Assembly (NCBI GenBank): GCA_029204225.1
Contig: CM055101.1
Coordinates: forward strand, 46,239,906 to 46,303,905
Length of the DNA stretch: 64,000 nt
From: Diphasiastrum complanatum
Taxonomy: Eukaryota > Streptophyta > Lycopodiopsida > Lycopodiales > Lycopodiaceae
Reading direction: 5' to 3'
Shown: positions 45,370 through 60,117 of the stretch, piece by piece
Numbering within the stretch: position 1 is the first letter of the stretch
Layout: every line of letters starts with the position of its first letter
Translations under genes and position numbers: made by a program
The notes under the pieces: generated by a model
What the model was told of the DNA's origin: nothing
The model's database searches: none
What the model saw: the letters and a program-made list of their open reading frames with translations, nothing else

Positions 45370-48350
45370 TTTCTTTAATGCATCCATTCTTGGTACACAC
45401 ACCTTTCCCCTTCGAAACAAAATCCCATTCCGTATGGAAAAATCATCCACTACCTTTTTATCTTTCACAAACAACTAATCACCTTGCAAATCAGTTACTG
45501 ATTGAGAGCCATTTAGAACCATTTGTCATATAGGTCCAAAATGAGAATCTTGTTCATAAAGACCCCGAAATGAAAGATAGAAATCAGTAGTGATTTCTGT
45601 GAAAGACAACTCATTCACTTTTGCAATTTAACTTAAGGCATTTGCCACTTAATTTAATGATCCTTTAATATATCTCAAATCAAAGTCAAATTCTTGCATC
45701 AGCTCAGCCCATCGAGCCTTTCGACCCCTAAGGACTTTCTGATTACAGAAATACTTTAATGGTTGGTGATTTGAGCACACTATAAATTGACTGCCATATA
45801 AATAGTGTCTCCACGTCTTCAATGCATGCACAACCGCAAACAGTTCTTTTTCTTGAGTTGTATATCTAGTTTGTGTATCAGACAACTTCTTACTCTCAAA
45901 AGCAACTGGCCTTCCCTCTTGTAACAGAACAGCACCAACAACCGCATAATCACTAGCATCCACTTTAGCCAAAAAAAGGTTTGTCCAAATCTGCTATGAT
46001 CAAAATTGGTGCTGAGACAATTAGTTCCTTAAGTTTATTAAATCTTGAATCCAATGTCTCATTCCACACTAGAGGTAGACTCGGCCTAACCTTTCGAGTA
46101 ATTATCCCCTTCAATGCACTGTTGAGAGGTGTAGCAATCATTTAATAATCCAAAATGAATCTACGGAAGAAAACTGTAAACTCCAAAAAAGATTTAAGTT
46201 CTCTTACAGTTTTAGGAATTGGCCAATCCAGAACCGTTTTAATCTTTTTTCGATAAATCATAATTCCCTTCCAAGATATGACATGACCAAGATATAACAT
46301 TCCTTTCTTAAAGAACTCACACTTCGACTCTTTAGCATAAGCTTCTCCTATCTCAAAATCCTCAAGACAGTTCTAAGATGCTTCTTATGCTCTTTGAGTA
46401 TTTTACTATAGATGAGTATATCATCTAAAAACACTACAACAAACTTTACCAGATACGGACGAAATAAATCGTTCATCATCTGCTGGAAAGTGGTCGGAGC
46501 ATTAGTTAACCCAAACAGTACCACCAGAAATTCATAATGACCAAATCTAGTCCTAAAACCCATCTTAGACACATCTTCTGGATGAATTCGAATCTGATGA
46601 TAACCAGTTCGCAAATCAATTTTAGTAAAATGTCTAGCTCCAAATCCTCCATCCTAGGTAGAGGATACTTATTCTTAATGGTAATTTTAGTCAACCCCTT
46701 GTAGTCTATGCACATCCGGAAAGTACCGTCTTTCTTATCCTTAAGAAGGACTGACTCTTCCCATGGCAACTTACTAGGTCGAATGTAACCCATTCAAAGA
46801 TACTCCTCAATTTGCCTAGTCACTTCCTCCTCTTCCTTCAAACTAAACCAATACGGATGTCGAAAGATAAGTTGACTACCAGGAATTAATTCTATCTTAT
46901 GATCTACTAACCTAGACGGAGGTAGACCATGCGGAAGTTCACTAGGAAAAACATCACTAAATTCTTGCTTTAAATCTGCTAACAACTGTTTCTCTTCATG
47001 ATCATGTTCTAAATTAGCATACTGACTTTCATCATTCATAATGAGATTATTATCAATAATCAATTTAGTACTATTATTCTCATTCGAAGACTCAGAAACA
47101 ATTCCACTTAAACAAGATTTTAAAACAAGATAGTAATAATCAAAATTGTGAGCCTCTTTTATTAATTCCGCCGATGTAACCATCGAAAAATGAGTTCCAG
47201 TATCATCACCAAAAATGGATACCACTTTACCACTAGAATCCATAAATTGCATGTTTTTTAAAATCAATTTGCAAACTATCATATTTACTAAAGAACCACT
47301 CATATCCTAAAATTAGGTCCGATTGGCCCAGGTTTAGAACATGAAAATTAACTTTTGCAACATGGCCTTGAAGATCTAGTTCCAATTTTGGAACCATTAC
47401 ATCAAAAACTTCAGTATCTGCACCTGATGCAAGCTTAACTACATATTTGTGGTCACTTGGCTTGGTAGGTAGCTGGAGTTTATGCACAAGTCGAGAATTA
47501 ATAAAATTATGAGTATTGCCTGAATCAAACAATACATTCACATCTTTCCCTAACAACTTGCCTCTTACATGAAACAAATTGTGAGGACCAAAAGATAATG
47601 TACTGAATTGACATTCACAAGTACAATTGGCAACATCAATTTCCATTTTACCTGCTGGCAAATCAACTGTCGTAAGATTGGATGAAGACTTGTTGTTTAA
47701 CGAGCACTCTTTAGCCATATGGCCCGCCTTGCCACAATTGAAACACAGCCCTTGTTTGAAGGCATCTTTGACTGATGACTTAAACTTTTTTTTTTTAATT
47801 TCTTCACTAATTTGGGTTTCTAATAAGCCATGCCCTCAAGTTCATCAAAAAACTTTTTTGACGTTTTTCGCGGTCGGAAATTTGTTGGGCTTGTTTCTTG
47901 CTCCCATTTCCAAGAAGCTACCACCATCTGATCGTACACCCGTGCAATCTGAATGGCATCCTCCAACGAGTTCAAAGAATTGTGCTTGACATTCATTCTG
48001 AAAGTCCGCTGGCAACCCATTCACAAATTGCCACTCTACGTACTTTTTTGAAAATTGCGGCACTTTAGTCAAAAGATCCATGATCTCTTGGACATAAGTG
48101 TCCAAGTCACGCGACCCCATTTTAAGCTCTACGAAATGCCGATACGAATCCCTTTCATCCACAGTCATAAATGATTTCAAGAATACATCCCAAAAAGCAT
48201 CCCAAGTGACTGGCTTAGGATCAAGATCTCACCACCACGACATGGCTTTTCCTTCCAAAACAATCAGTACCAAAGAAATTTGCTTCTCCTTAGACACTCC
48301 ATGCAGACCTGAATAACTGTTCCACCTGTTAATCTATGATTCCACTGCTG
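45370..48350 (-). pseudogene. Gypsy copy C: gag to integrase, minus strand
   Basis: From 48,340 downward: gag (FMTVDERDSYRHFVELKMGS, QEIMDLLTKVPQFSKKYVEW), knuckle region (GHMAKEC near 47,710), protease (VLFDSGNTHNFINSRLVHKL), linker, RT (46,793-46,348 with [12 protein letters not shown]), RNase H (45,972-45,649) and the beginning of integrase, ending at about 45,370. The protease and linker frame (47,718-47,233 and 47,303-46,794) is long and clean, so this copy is less decayed than A and B. It has no LTR of its own at the gag end. Confidence 0.88.
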
Positions 48351-48359
48351 CCAGCTGCT

Positions 48360-48404
48360 TAAACTTTGAGTTCTGATGACAGAACTAAAAAAAGGTGGGA
48401 AGTA
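48360..48404 (+). other. Orphan gypsy 3' end with polypurine tract
   Basis: GAGTTCTGATGACAGAACTA and an A/G-rich run precede LTR L3. It is the same text that precedes L2 and L5 at the end of pol (GAGTTCTGAGGACAGAACTA). Here it is joined directly to the gag end of copy C, which is a recombination junction. Confidence 0.7.
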
Positions 48405-48920
48405 TGTTACGGCCCTATTAGGAGTTTGAACCACTGGGGGGCTGTCTTAGACGTAGGGGCCAGACCTAATTTGGATAATAGCTAAGTAGGATCTTAGGCT
48501 ATGCTTGCATGCGGTATAGGCATGTGTGTTGTATCCTAGTATGGGATAGGATGTACATGCACTGTGTCTATGCATGGGTCATTGCTATTATGAGTTAGGG
48601 GTACTTACATGCAGTGGACATGCATGAGAGTTAGTCATGAGTTGATAGCACACTTACATGTGGATTCAGTGCATGGTCAAGCATGAGGAGAGCTACTCTC
48701 TATACTATACTCTCTCCTGTGTCCATTAGAATCATTGAGAGTCTACGGCCGTTATGATGTCAAATTCGTAAGCGCTTACTATCATTGTGATTGCCATACT
48801 CCCTAGTGCTCGGGGGCTAGATCGGACGGTCTAGGTTTGGTTGGGTCAGTTTCGTCCACTGCACTACCTTATTGTGTTCTTGGAGCTCAATCATGATTGG
48901 AGGTCTTGGGGGACATTTTA
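48405..48920 (+). repeat. Gypsy LTR L3
   Basis: Complete: TGTTACGGCCC to GACATTTTA, 516 bases, followed by TTGGTATAAGAGC (48921-48933), a slightly changed primer site. It is of the L2 sub-family. Only 76 bases of leader follow before LTR L4 in the opposite direction. Confidence 0.9.
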
Positions 48921-48996
48921 TTGGTATAAGAGCATCCAATCGGAGCTTGTGAGAAGCTCGGTGTGGACCAAAGCATAGTGGAATTAAGCACACTCG

Positions 48997-49514
48997 TAAA
49001 ACGTCCCCCAGGGCTCCCAACTGAGATAGAGCATCCTAGAACACCAAAGGGAGGATTGCAGTAGACGAAACCGTCCGAACCAAACCTAGACCATCCGATC
49101 TAGCCCCCGAGCAATCTAGGAGATAGTCAAGTTGCAGGAAGAGCGCTTCACAGTCTGACAGCATAAGGCCACAAGCTCTACAATGATCTTCATAGACACG
49201 AGGGAGAGTATATATAGAGATATAGCCAACCCCACCTGCCCATGCACCGAATTCACATGGAAGCACTCTAACTGATCATGCCAATCTCCCATGCATGTCC
49301 ACTGCATCTAGATACCCCTAACCCATAATAGTCAAGACCCATGCATAAGCACAATGCATGTACATCCTATCTCATACTAGGATGCAACACACATACCTAT
49401 ACCGCATGCAGGTGTGACCCCTTGGTCCTTCTCAACCATTATCCAGATTAGACCTGGCCCCTACGTCCAAGACAACAGCCCCTAATGGTACAAACCCCCA
49501 TTAGGGTCGTAACA
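48997..49514 (-). repeat. Gypsy LTR L4, minus orientation
   Basis: On the minus strand it runs TGTTACGACCC (49514) to GACGTTTTA (48997), 518 bases, of the L1/L5 sub-family. It is the 3' LTR of copy D. A polypurine-type tract (read on plus as CTTCCCCCCTTATTTTAG) precedes it. Confidence 0.9.
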
Positions 49515-50905
49515 TACTTCCCCCCTTATTTTAGTTTTGTCCTCGGAACTCAAAGTCCGGGAAACTCTTCTTTAGATTACATTCTAGTTCCCAAGAATCC
49601 TCATTATCAGAATGTCCTTTCCATCAAACCAGATGCTCAATAACATCCCGATTATGCAATCACTTGGATCTTGCATCAAGAATCCTTTTAGGCTCTAAAA
49701 GAATCCTTTTAGATAAGTCTTCAAATGAATCTAGACTTTTACCAAAACCAAGGTAATCCCTCACATGTAAAATCATCACTAGACGACTAACATGGAACAT
49801 GGGATGAATCTTGATCCCCTCTGGTAACTCTAAGTGGCAAACTAAAGATCCAATCTTTTTCAAGATTTCTTATGGTCTATTATAACGAGCAGACAAATTG
49901 TAATGTCACTCAATATGCATTACTTTAGAATCCTTCGGAATTCTAAGATACACCCAATCCCCCAACTTGAAACCTCTGATGCGATCCTTTCAGATTAACA
50001 AAATGTCTTACCCGCTCCTGGGCACTTAGAACACGCAGGCATCCCAAAGGGAGCCGGGAACCACGACTTAGCTTCCCAGCCTTCAACCGTCCAAAAAAAT
50101 CAACCACGACATAACAAATGCTCCACAAAAAATCCTTTCCACTAGGAAAGTCTCGGATTTATGCGAATCTACTCTTAAAAAATTGTAGTCTCCTAATTCT
50201 TTACTCTAGACATGGCTCAACATGTCACTTCAAAGACAAGGTTCCATCTAAAACACATCTAGATCCAATATACTTAGGTTCTGATCTAGAATAACTTAAG
50301 ACTAATTAACCTCATTACTGAAGCCATGGACTTTGGGTTCCACCAATTATCCAACTCCAATTGAGTTTCCAAGATCATTTTATTTTCAAATAAAAATAAT
50401 TAGAACCAAAAGTTCCTACATATCTTATGTAAATCACCCATTATCTGAGTCACAAAATAACTCATAAGGGCTGTGACTACAATTGATACAAGTTATCTAC
50501 AATATCAACAGATAGAGATATCTTGCAGGCTCGTCCAACAACTCAGACGCTTACACTATAGTCTTTACCAGAATAAATGTAACCAATTTGGTTAACTGGT
50601 TAATTGTGATCCAAATTGCACCATTCTTGTTTATTTGTTCACGGTAAACCAACTACAAAATCCATCAAAATACTATCCCACCACTTAGTAGGATTATCTA
50701 ATGGATGCAACAGCCCACTAGCCTACACGCATTCTGCAACTCTACTGGCACTGTTATCAGTTCAACACATTTGATTCTATGAAAGGCATTAACTTGGCCA
50801 AAAGAAAATCCTCCGTACCAAACCTATGCACCAAGAGAGAAATTGTCATAAGACACTTCTCAACAATATGTCTATGTTTCTTGACTAGTTTATGCAAATG
50901 AGTTT
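49515..50905 (-). pseudogene. Gypsy copy D: end of pol, minus strand
   Basis: Contains the integrase C-terminal beta region (KKIGSLVCHLELPEGIKIHP, MFHVSRLVMILH) at 49,863-49,660, and further up a diverged integrase (DRLTK-like region near 50,580 and the WWDSI-like region near 50,690). A 400-base non-coding insert lies inside integrase (about 50,140-50,560), which copy E also has. Copies D and E share this insert and their outer limit (50,905 against 55,540). Confidence 0.75.
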
Positions 50906-52439
<1,534 letters not shown>

Positions 52440-52760
52440 CTTGGGGTTCTATTGGCAGTCATGGCCGATATGGAACCACACTTGTTTGGTGTTGACATGT
52501 CGTCACCAGGCCGAAGGATAGGAAGTCCTGAAATTAAGCCGTCGACGTTGCTAGTGATTATGAGAAAACATTGCTCTAAATATGTTAGAGCAATGGGTAG
52601 TAGTGTGACCAAATTAAGTTTCTATTATCTAGGTACGATTCGAAGTGGTTGACTCATTTGCACTTCCAGCCAAAAGTTTTCTTGTCGACAAGAAGTTCAA
52701 GCAACCAGTGGCATTGAAGTCATGGATTAACCGATGGAACAATTTATATTTTTGATTTCC
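52440..52760 (+). pseudogene. Gypsy gag N-terminal fragment 1
   Basis: Starts with an ATG at 52,460 (MADMEPHLFGVDMSSPGRRI) and runs on through SPEIKPSTLLVIMRK; after a stop, frame changes lead to a SWINRWNN-like box near 52,720 that matches gag of copy A. The region is a diverged copy of 53,650-53,970. Confidence 0.6.
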
Positions 52761-52843
52761 ATCATTCTTTACAATTTTTAAGTCTGTTAGTTTGATGGGA
52801 TATTAGGGAGAGACCTAAAATCCTTTGCGGTGACCATAAAGAT

Positions 52844-53640
<797 letters not shown>

Positions 53641-54080
53641 TCTAAGGATGGTTTCCCGAGACTTTTGATTCAGGATTTATTGGCAGTTATGGCCAATACA
53701 TAACCACAATTGTTGGTGATATCTTGTCACCAGTTCAAAATGATCCTGAGAAAAAAATGTCATCATTGTTGGAGATTATGAGCAAGGCATTGCTCGAAAT
53801 CCTCTAGAGCAATGAAGTGGGACAAACAAACTAAGTTTCTATTAACTCAACATGATGCACCGTTGTCAACTCAATTGCACTTCCAACTAGAAGTTTTTTT
53901 GGTGAACAAGAAGTTTGAGCAGCTAGTGGCAATGTGTCATGGAAAATGGGTGGAACAATTATTTTGGGCTTGCTCATTCCTCCTAAGAGAAAAAAAACCT
54001 TTTTTAATTGATTTCCACTCGTTCTTTCCAATTTCTAAATCTGTCGGCTTAATTGGGTGTTTGGATGTGACCTAAAGTCC
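53641..54080 (+). pseudogene. Gypsy gag N-terminal fragment 2
   Basis: A diverged copy of 52,440-52,760: ATGGCCAATAC..CCACA, a TTGTTGGAGATTATGAG box, then LTQHDAPLSTQLHFQLEVFL and KKFEQLVAMCHGKWVEQLF, the start of capsid. It decays after 54,000. Stops lie in several places. Confidence 0.55.
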
Positions 54081-55540
54081 TTGTTAGTGGCCAAAAGGAT
54101 TTAGAATAGGGTGAAAGAGGATACGAGTTGAAATTTAGTAAATCCTAGAAACTTGGCATAGTACCGATATTTGTGACTTAGAAGTGATTTAAATTATTTT
54201 TCTTAAATCTTGAGATTTGGAGGAGATCACAGAAGATCTAGGGTATTTCAATTAAATCAATTGATTTTTGGAATGATTGATTGGAAAGTGGATGGTCATC
54301 TTGGAGGAAGAACTTGTGGTATGGGACGCAGGCAATTCCAAAGAGATGATTTGAAACTAACTGATCAGTGTGACCATAATTAAGTCATATGACTTGAATG
54401 ATGCCAATTGTTATGGGTCACATGAGGGTCTTTTGTCAGGATTTTGAGATATTGGTCATGACCCCTTTATGGATATCTCAAATCACAAAATAGGGAACCC
54501 TAAGTGCTATCTTTTTCTCTGTGAATATATTTGAAAATTTCTTTGTGAATCTAACAACCCGAGTTCATGTGATTCCTTAGAAGGTATGATATCTACCTGA
54601 GTTCCTTGGATGATAGTGCATGAAAAATTAAATGATTTCCCATAGACTAACAATGGTATTCATGGATAATTGGAAATAATTAGTTGATCCATGTGCAAAT
54701 CCTTTTCTGATCTATTCAAGTTGCTTTTCCATGAGGATTAATGGTTTCTATAATCAGAGAATAATACCTATGGATAAGTTGTTATGCTGGTATGTTGGGT
54801 CATTAACTGTCTTGGAGTCGGTTGATGCAACATTTGCTATCAACTTTTACGGTTCAGTGGAATCTTCTGTAAGACTTCTCCTAGACTGTATCTGGTGTGA
54901 TATGACTTTTATTGGAAGCTTGTGAAGTTTCTTGTTAAAAGGGGGAGAAGTAGTTGATAGAAAGTTGCCTAGGTGAAACATCTGTAGTATTGATTCTAGA
55001 TTGGATCCGTAATGTGTATGGATGAAGGACTTGGGTTAGAATTAGAATTGATAGAATATAATGGATACTGTTGGGATCTTCTAAGGATTGTTAAGAAATC
55101 CAGTTAGAAGATGTATTGGAAATTTTTTAGAAGCAATTCTTGTTTGAATAGGAAGTCACTAATTATGAAACAGACAGGTTGATATTTGGTGATCCTATTA
55201 CAAGAAAGGGTTGTTTAGGTGGTTCCTTGTTGGTTTGATCAACTTGAGTTAGTGAGAACTAAGAGTTGATGCAAAGAAAAAAAAATTTGTCTAATGATAT
55301 ATTATTTTAGGGAAAAAAATCTCTGATAAAGATTTTGGTTTCCTATTCTGTGAAAAAAAAAAGCACTCTTGGAGAGATATTCTCTCTCATAATAATTGGG
55401 TTACAAGATTCTCAGTTAGACATCTAATATATACATATTAGGTATGATCTGTGGAGATATGCTATGTATCGATTCATAGTTGGATCATGTGTTTTTTGCA
55501 CAATTTATTAATCTTGTGGATTCACTATGAGATCAGTGGA
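54081..55540. other. Non-coding stretch between gypsy pieces
   Basis: AT-rich, with no supported gene. The 64-residue frame at 54,731 has no motif. It forms part of the loop between the inverted copies D and E. Confidence 0.45.
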
Positions 55541-57208
55541 CTGAGTTTATTTGCATGCATAAACTAGTCAAAAAACATGGACATATTAATGAGAATGTCT
55601 TATGACAATTTCTCTCATGGTGCATAGATTTGGTATGGAGGATTTTCTTTTGGCCAAAGTTAATGCCTTTCGTAGAATCTTATGTGTTGAACTGATAACA
55701 GTGCCAGTGGAGTTGCGGAATGCATGTAGGCTGGTGGCTGTTGCATCCATTAGATAATCCTACTAAATGGTGAGATAGTATCTTGATGGATTTTGTAGTT
55801 GGTTTACCGTGAACAAATAAACAAGAATGGTGCAATTTGGGTCATAGTTAACCGATTAGCCAAATTGGTTATGTTTATTCCGGTAAAGACTATAGTGTAA
55901 GCGTCTAAGTTGTTGGACGAGTCTACAAGATATCTTTATTTCTTGATATTGTAGATAACTTGTATCGATTTTAGTCACAGCTATTATGAGTTATTTTGTG
56001 ACTCAGGTAATGGGTGACTTACATACGATATGTAAGAACTTTTGGTTCTAATTATTTTTGTTTGAAAATAAAGTTATCTTGGAAACTTAGTTGGAATTGG
56101 ATGATTGGTGGAACCAAAAGCCCAGGGCTTCAGTATTGAGGTTAATTAATCTTAAGTTACTCTAAATCATAACTTAAGTATATTGGGATCTAGATGTATT
56201 CTAGATGGAACCAGGTCTTTGAAGTGACATGTTGAGCCATGTCTAGAGTGAAGAATTAGGAGACTACAATTCTTTATTGACATTGTAAGGAGAGTAGATT
56301 CACATAAATTCGGAACTTTCCTAGTGGAAAGGATTTTTTTGTGGAGCAGCTCTTATGTCAGTAAGAATAGTTGCATTCATGTTCTTTTATTTTCAAATAT
56401 AGAATAAGAATCCGGTGAATAATGATGACGAATCATAGTTCAGGTTCCAGTCTATATTTTACTTTCAAGAGAGGGTAACGTGAGTGGTGAAAAGGTTGGA
56501 TGTTTTGGCATCCATCAGTCTCCTTATGGCAATCTCATTGGATCAGTTATCTTCCATTGATTGAGTTTGCTTAAGCATTCGGCTATTGGATATAGTCCAT
56601 TTATGCTTATGTATGGATTTCAACCTAGATCTCTGATAATGGTTGAAACTGAGTCGATTAAAGTTTAGAAAGTAGTGGATTTTTTGTGTGAAATGAAAGA
56701 AATGTTACAGTTAGCACGTGAAAGTATTCTAAGTGCCCAGGATCACCTCATGGGTTTCAAGTTGGGGATTGGGTGTATCTTAAAATTACGAAGGATTCTA
56801 AGGTAATGCGCACTAAGAAGCATTACAAACTGTCTACTAGGTACAGTGAACCGTATAAAATTTTGAAAAAGATTGGACTTTTAGCTTACCAATTAGAGTT
56901 ACCAGAGGGAACCAAGCCTCATATCGTGTTTCATGTAAGTCGTCTGAAGATGAGTCTACATGAGGGAGATCATGTTGGTTCTGGTACTAATCTAGATTCA
57001 TTTGAGGACTTATCTGAGAGGATTCCTTTAGAACCTGAAAAGATTCTTGATACAAGATCCAAGCGATTGCGAAATCGGGATGTTACTGAGAATCTGGTTT
57101 GTAAAAGATATTCTGATGATGAGGATTCATGGTAACTAGAAGGTAATCTAAAGAAGAGTTTTTCGGACTTTGAGTTCTGAGGACAGAACTAAGATAAGGG
57201 GGGAAATA
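55541..57208 (+). pseudogene. Gypsy copy E: end of pol
   Basis: Shares the 50,905-49,515 text of copy D in the opposite orientation. A diverged integrase core (FVESYVLN..., then TKWWDSI-like text) is followed by a non-coding insert (about 55,900-56,340), more integrase, and the C-terminal beta domain in a clean frame at 56,773-57,135 (KVMRTKKHYKLSTRYSEPYK, LPEGTKPHIVFHVSRLKMSL). It ends with the AGAACTAAGATAAGGGGGGAAATA polypurine region and LTR L5. Confidence 0.85.
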
Positions 57209-57709
57209 TGTTACGACCCTCATGGGAGTCTGTACCATTGGGAGGTTGTCTTGGACATAAAGACCAGACCTAATTTGGATAATAGTCGAGTAGGACCATG
57301 GGTCCCTCCTGCATGTGGTATAGGCATGTGTGTTGCATCCTAGTATGGTATAGGATGTACATGCACTGTGCTTATGCATGGGTCTTGACTATTATGGGTT
57401 AGGGATACCTACATGCAGTGGACATGCATGGGGGATTGGCATGATCAGTTTCCATGTGGATTCAGTGCAGGGGCAGGTGGGGTTGGCTATACCTCTATAT
57501 ATATCTTCACCAGTGTCTATGAGGTGTGTGTTGTGGCCATTATGCTGCCAGACTGTGATGCACTCTTCCTACGACTTGCTTATCTCCTAGATTGCTCGGG
57601 GGCTAGATCAAACGGTCTAGGTTTGGTTGGGACGGTTTCATCTACTGCAATCCTCTCTTTGGTGTTCCAAGAAGCTCTATCTCGGTTGGGAGTCCTGGGG
57701 GACGTTTTA
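57209..57709 (+). repeat. Gypsy LTR L5
   Basis: 501 bases, TGTTACGACCC to GACGTTTTA, very close to L1. CCTCC follows directly and equals the CCTCC before L1. It is the right end of the composite block. Confidence 0.92.
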
Positions 57710-58340
57710 CCTCCTCATCTTTGTCTTTGGCTTTGGCTTTGTACTTGCTTGAGGATTGTTGATATTGGCTCTTGCTCCTCCCTTTGTACTTGTCCTTGAC
57801 AAATAAAGCTTTTCCATCATTATGATTGAGTGAAAGCTTGTGCACCCTCAAGAGTTTGTACTCTTGTCTTGATTCTTCATAAATAAGCACACTTTGAAGG
57901 GCCTCCAAGCTTGGTAGCTCCTCCTTAATGGCATAGGATTGGACAAGGTTGTCAAATTCATTTCTCAAGCCATTGAGAATGACTTGGACTAGCTCACTTT
58001 GATTGTTGATTTCTAAGACTAAGGAGCCTAGAGGTTTTCTTAACCTCATAGATAGTCTTGCGACAATTCCAAGCTTCTTTGGTTGTAGTGCAAGTACCTA
58101 TCTCCCTCAATATCTCATTAGAGACATTCATCTTAATGTAGTGGAGAGCCATCCTAGCTCCCTTCTTGTATTTTTGAACCTCTTAAAGAACTTGAGGTTC
58201 TTCTTCAAGTCCAAGAACAATGTCCATCACATCTTGCAAGATGGACTCCATTCTCAACTTCCATATAGAATAACTGGAAGTGGACAATCTCTCACTTGGT
58301 TCCAACAAGAATGAACCTATTGAGGCCATCTAAAGTGAAA
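57710..58340 (-). pseudogene. Copia element 3: gag (5' part)
   Basis: Minus strand. The ATG is near 58,330 (MASIGSFLLEPSERLSTSSY, then SIWKLRMESILQDV), the frame changes near 58,190, and from 58,049 it reads ILNGLRNEFDNLVQSYAIKE and a lysine-rich segment to KAKDKDEE at 57,714. The reading frame would continue in phase at 34,473 if the composite block were removed. It is the classical UBN2-type copia gag. The final residues RPPGLPTEIELL in the longer open frame are read from the LTR and are not part of it. Confidence 0.85.
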
Positions 58341-58544
58341 TGATCTCAAATGATGCTACACACTCACACTAGGATCCAATAATGATGTGCTATCACCTCC
58401 TATGCAAGGTCTGGCAACAAACTGTGAGATGATTCTCACTAGCTATTCAAATCTCTTCAAAACTAGATCTATTTCACATCAAATGATGGAGTATGGGCAA
58501 AGTTAGGATCTTACACTCTTAGCACGTGTGATGTACACTAAGTG

Positions 58545-58667
58545 GAATTGGACAATTTGCCATCTATGCCAAATTTGACCCTATCAACATCCTACACCAA
58601 GATGCTTGACATAAAAAGGTGTAATACCCCTACAACTAACATAGATAACCTTTTTTCATTTCTCACA
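58545..58667 (-). repeat. LTR fragment of TGTGAGAAATG family, copy 3
   Basis: On the minus strand 58667 starts TGTGAGAAATG and the next 115 bases match the copy at 30,293 closely (GGTTATCTATGTTAGTTGTA, GGTGTAGGATGTTGATAGGG). Similarity fades at 58,550. It lies upstream of the gag of copia element 3 and is probably its 5' LTR, which would assign the whole LTR family to copia. Confidence 0.7.
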
Positions 58668-58680
58668 AAATCCACCACAA

Positions 58681-59250
58681 TTGTGCCTGTTAGACCAAAC
58701 AATCATTTGTGATGTTCCAAAAGGACCGATCACTGAAAATTTGGAGAAAGTTTTCGAAACACATGCTAGGACAAAGGCAATCAGGAATGAGGTACTTTTA
58801 AGATTCTTTTTTATTTTCATAATTAATATCGTTGTCTATGACACAAAGAATAAAAAACTCACAATTGGATTCTGGATTGAGCTTTTAGATTGAAAGAACA
58901 TTGTTGGCGACTGGAATCGATCAAAGTTTATACAAGATCGTATGTTCAATATGCGAAATCTCAAACTTTGTAAACAAAGAAAGCTCAACATATTTTTGCC
59001 TCTGTAAAAGAAACAACCGCTCCAAAAGTTGGGAATTTGCAAGCAAAGGTTGGCAAATTAGATGGGTTGTCATTCTAAAGGCTACATTGATTGATTCAAT
59101 TTTGGATCTAGGAATGCCATTTATATGGTACTTAGGAGCAGATAGAAAAAGAATACATTCAAAACTTATGCAGGTGAACGTTAAAAAAAAAATTTGGACG
59201 AATGCTAGCAGCATGATCTTTGGTTTTGATAGATTGAAGACAGTAGCAAA
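58681..59250 (+). pseudogene. Hypothetical coiled-coil remnant
   Basis: Not recognised. An open frame with ICDVPKGPITENLEKVFETH and ARTKAIRNE ends at a possible GT donor (58,790). About 100 bases later, after a TTTTAG acceptor, a second frame gives WRLESIKVYTRSYVQYAKSQ, a stop, then TKKAQHIFASVKETTA and VGNLQAKVGKLDG. The second part has heptad spacing. One stop interrupts it. It may be a decayed member of the same kind of locus as 5,091-5,965, but I see no direct similarity. Confidence 0.3.
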
Positions 59251-60070
59251 ATAGAAGAGACGATATTAATTGGTTCTAGTAAATCAAAGCAAATACCAAA
59301 TCAGACACGGTTATCATTACAGTTGATTCAATTTTTAAGATTTTGTTACTTCTTAGCTTGAGAAGCATAGTATTTTATCTTTTACAAATACAATGACCAA
59401 CAATATTGGCATAGAAGGCTATGGACGAAGAGACTATATAGACCCAAAATTTTATTTTATTTATCAAGTCAACCATGACATTTTCAGTATCTTTTCATTT
59501 CTATTGAATCATCACATTACATTGAAGAAGCTTCAATCAAATGTCCTTTTCGGTGAGTTTAAGAGAAAATGACCATAACGCTATGATTTGAAAAAAACAC
59601 TACAAAAATGATCCAATTTTTAAAATTAAATTCGAGCAAATCACATCATTTGATACATACATAAAACTTGTCATCAACAACGACAATCAATTCCCAATAC
59701 AATGTGATAGCTTCTGTTTGTTTTGGTTTTCAAAATGCATGAATTACAAGTTAGTAGTATATCATTGTGACACTGATTCACAAACAAAAGTTCAAGAAAT
59801 TGTCAAAAAAACTGATCTATCAAAAGGAATCATAAAATTTGCAAACTTCATTTTGGATGTTAGTTATTTCAAACGGTCTAATTCTAAAACCTCATTATAC
59901 TTATTATCTAACTTTTTTGTTTTTCAAATCTTTCATCACAGCTTTGATTTTTATGCTGCCAAATGACATTGAATTTTATGGCTACACTTCAACCAATAAA
60001 TGCAACATAAATCCAATTGTGTCTATACTATAAAATTCCCAAGATTAGAGACCAGATTCGTGGCATATAT

Positions 60071-60117
<47 letters not shown>

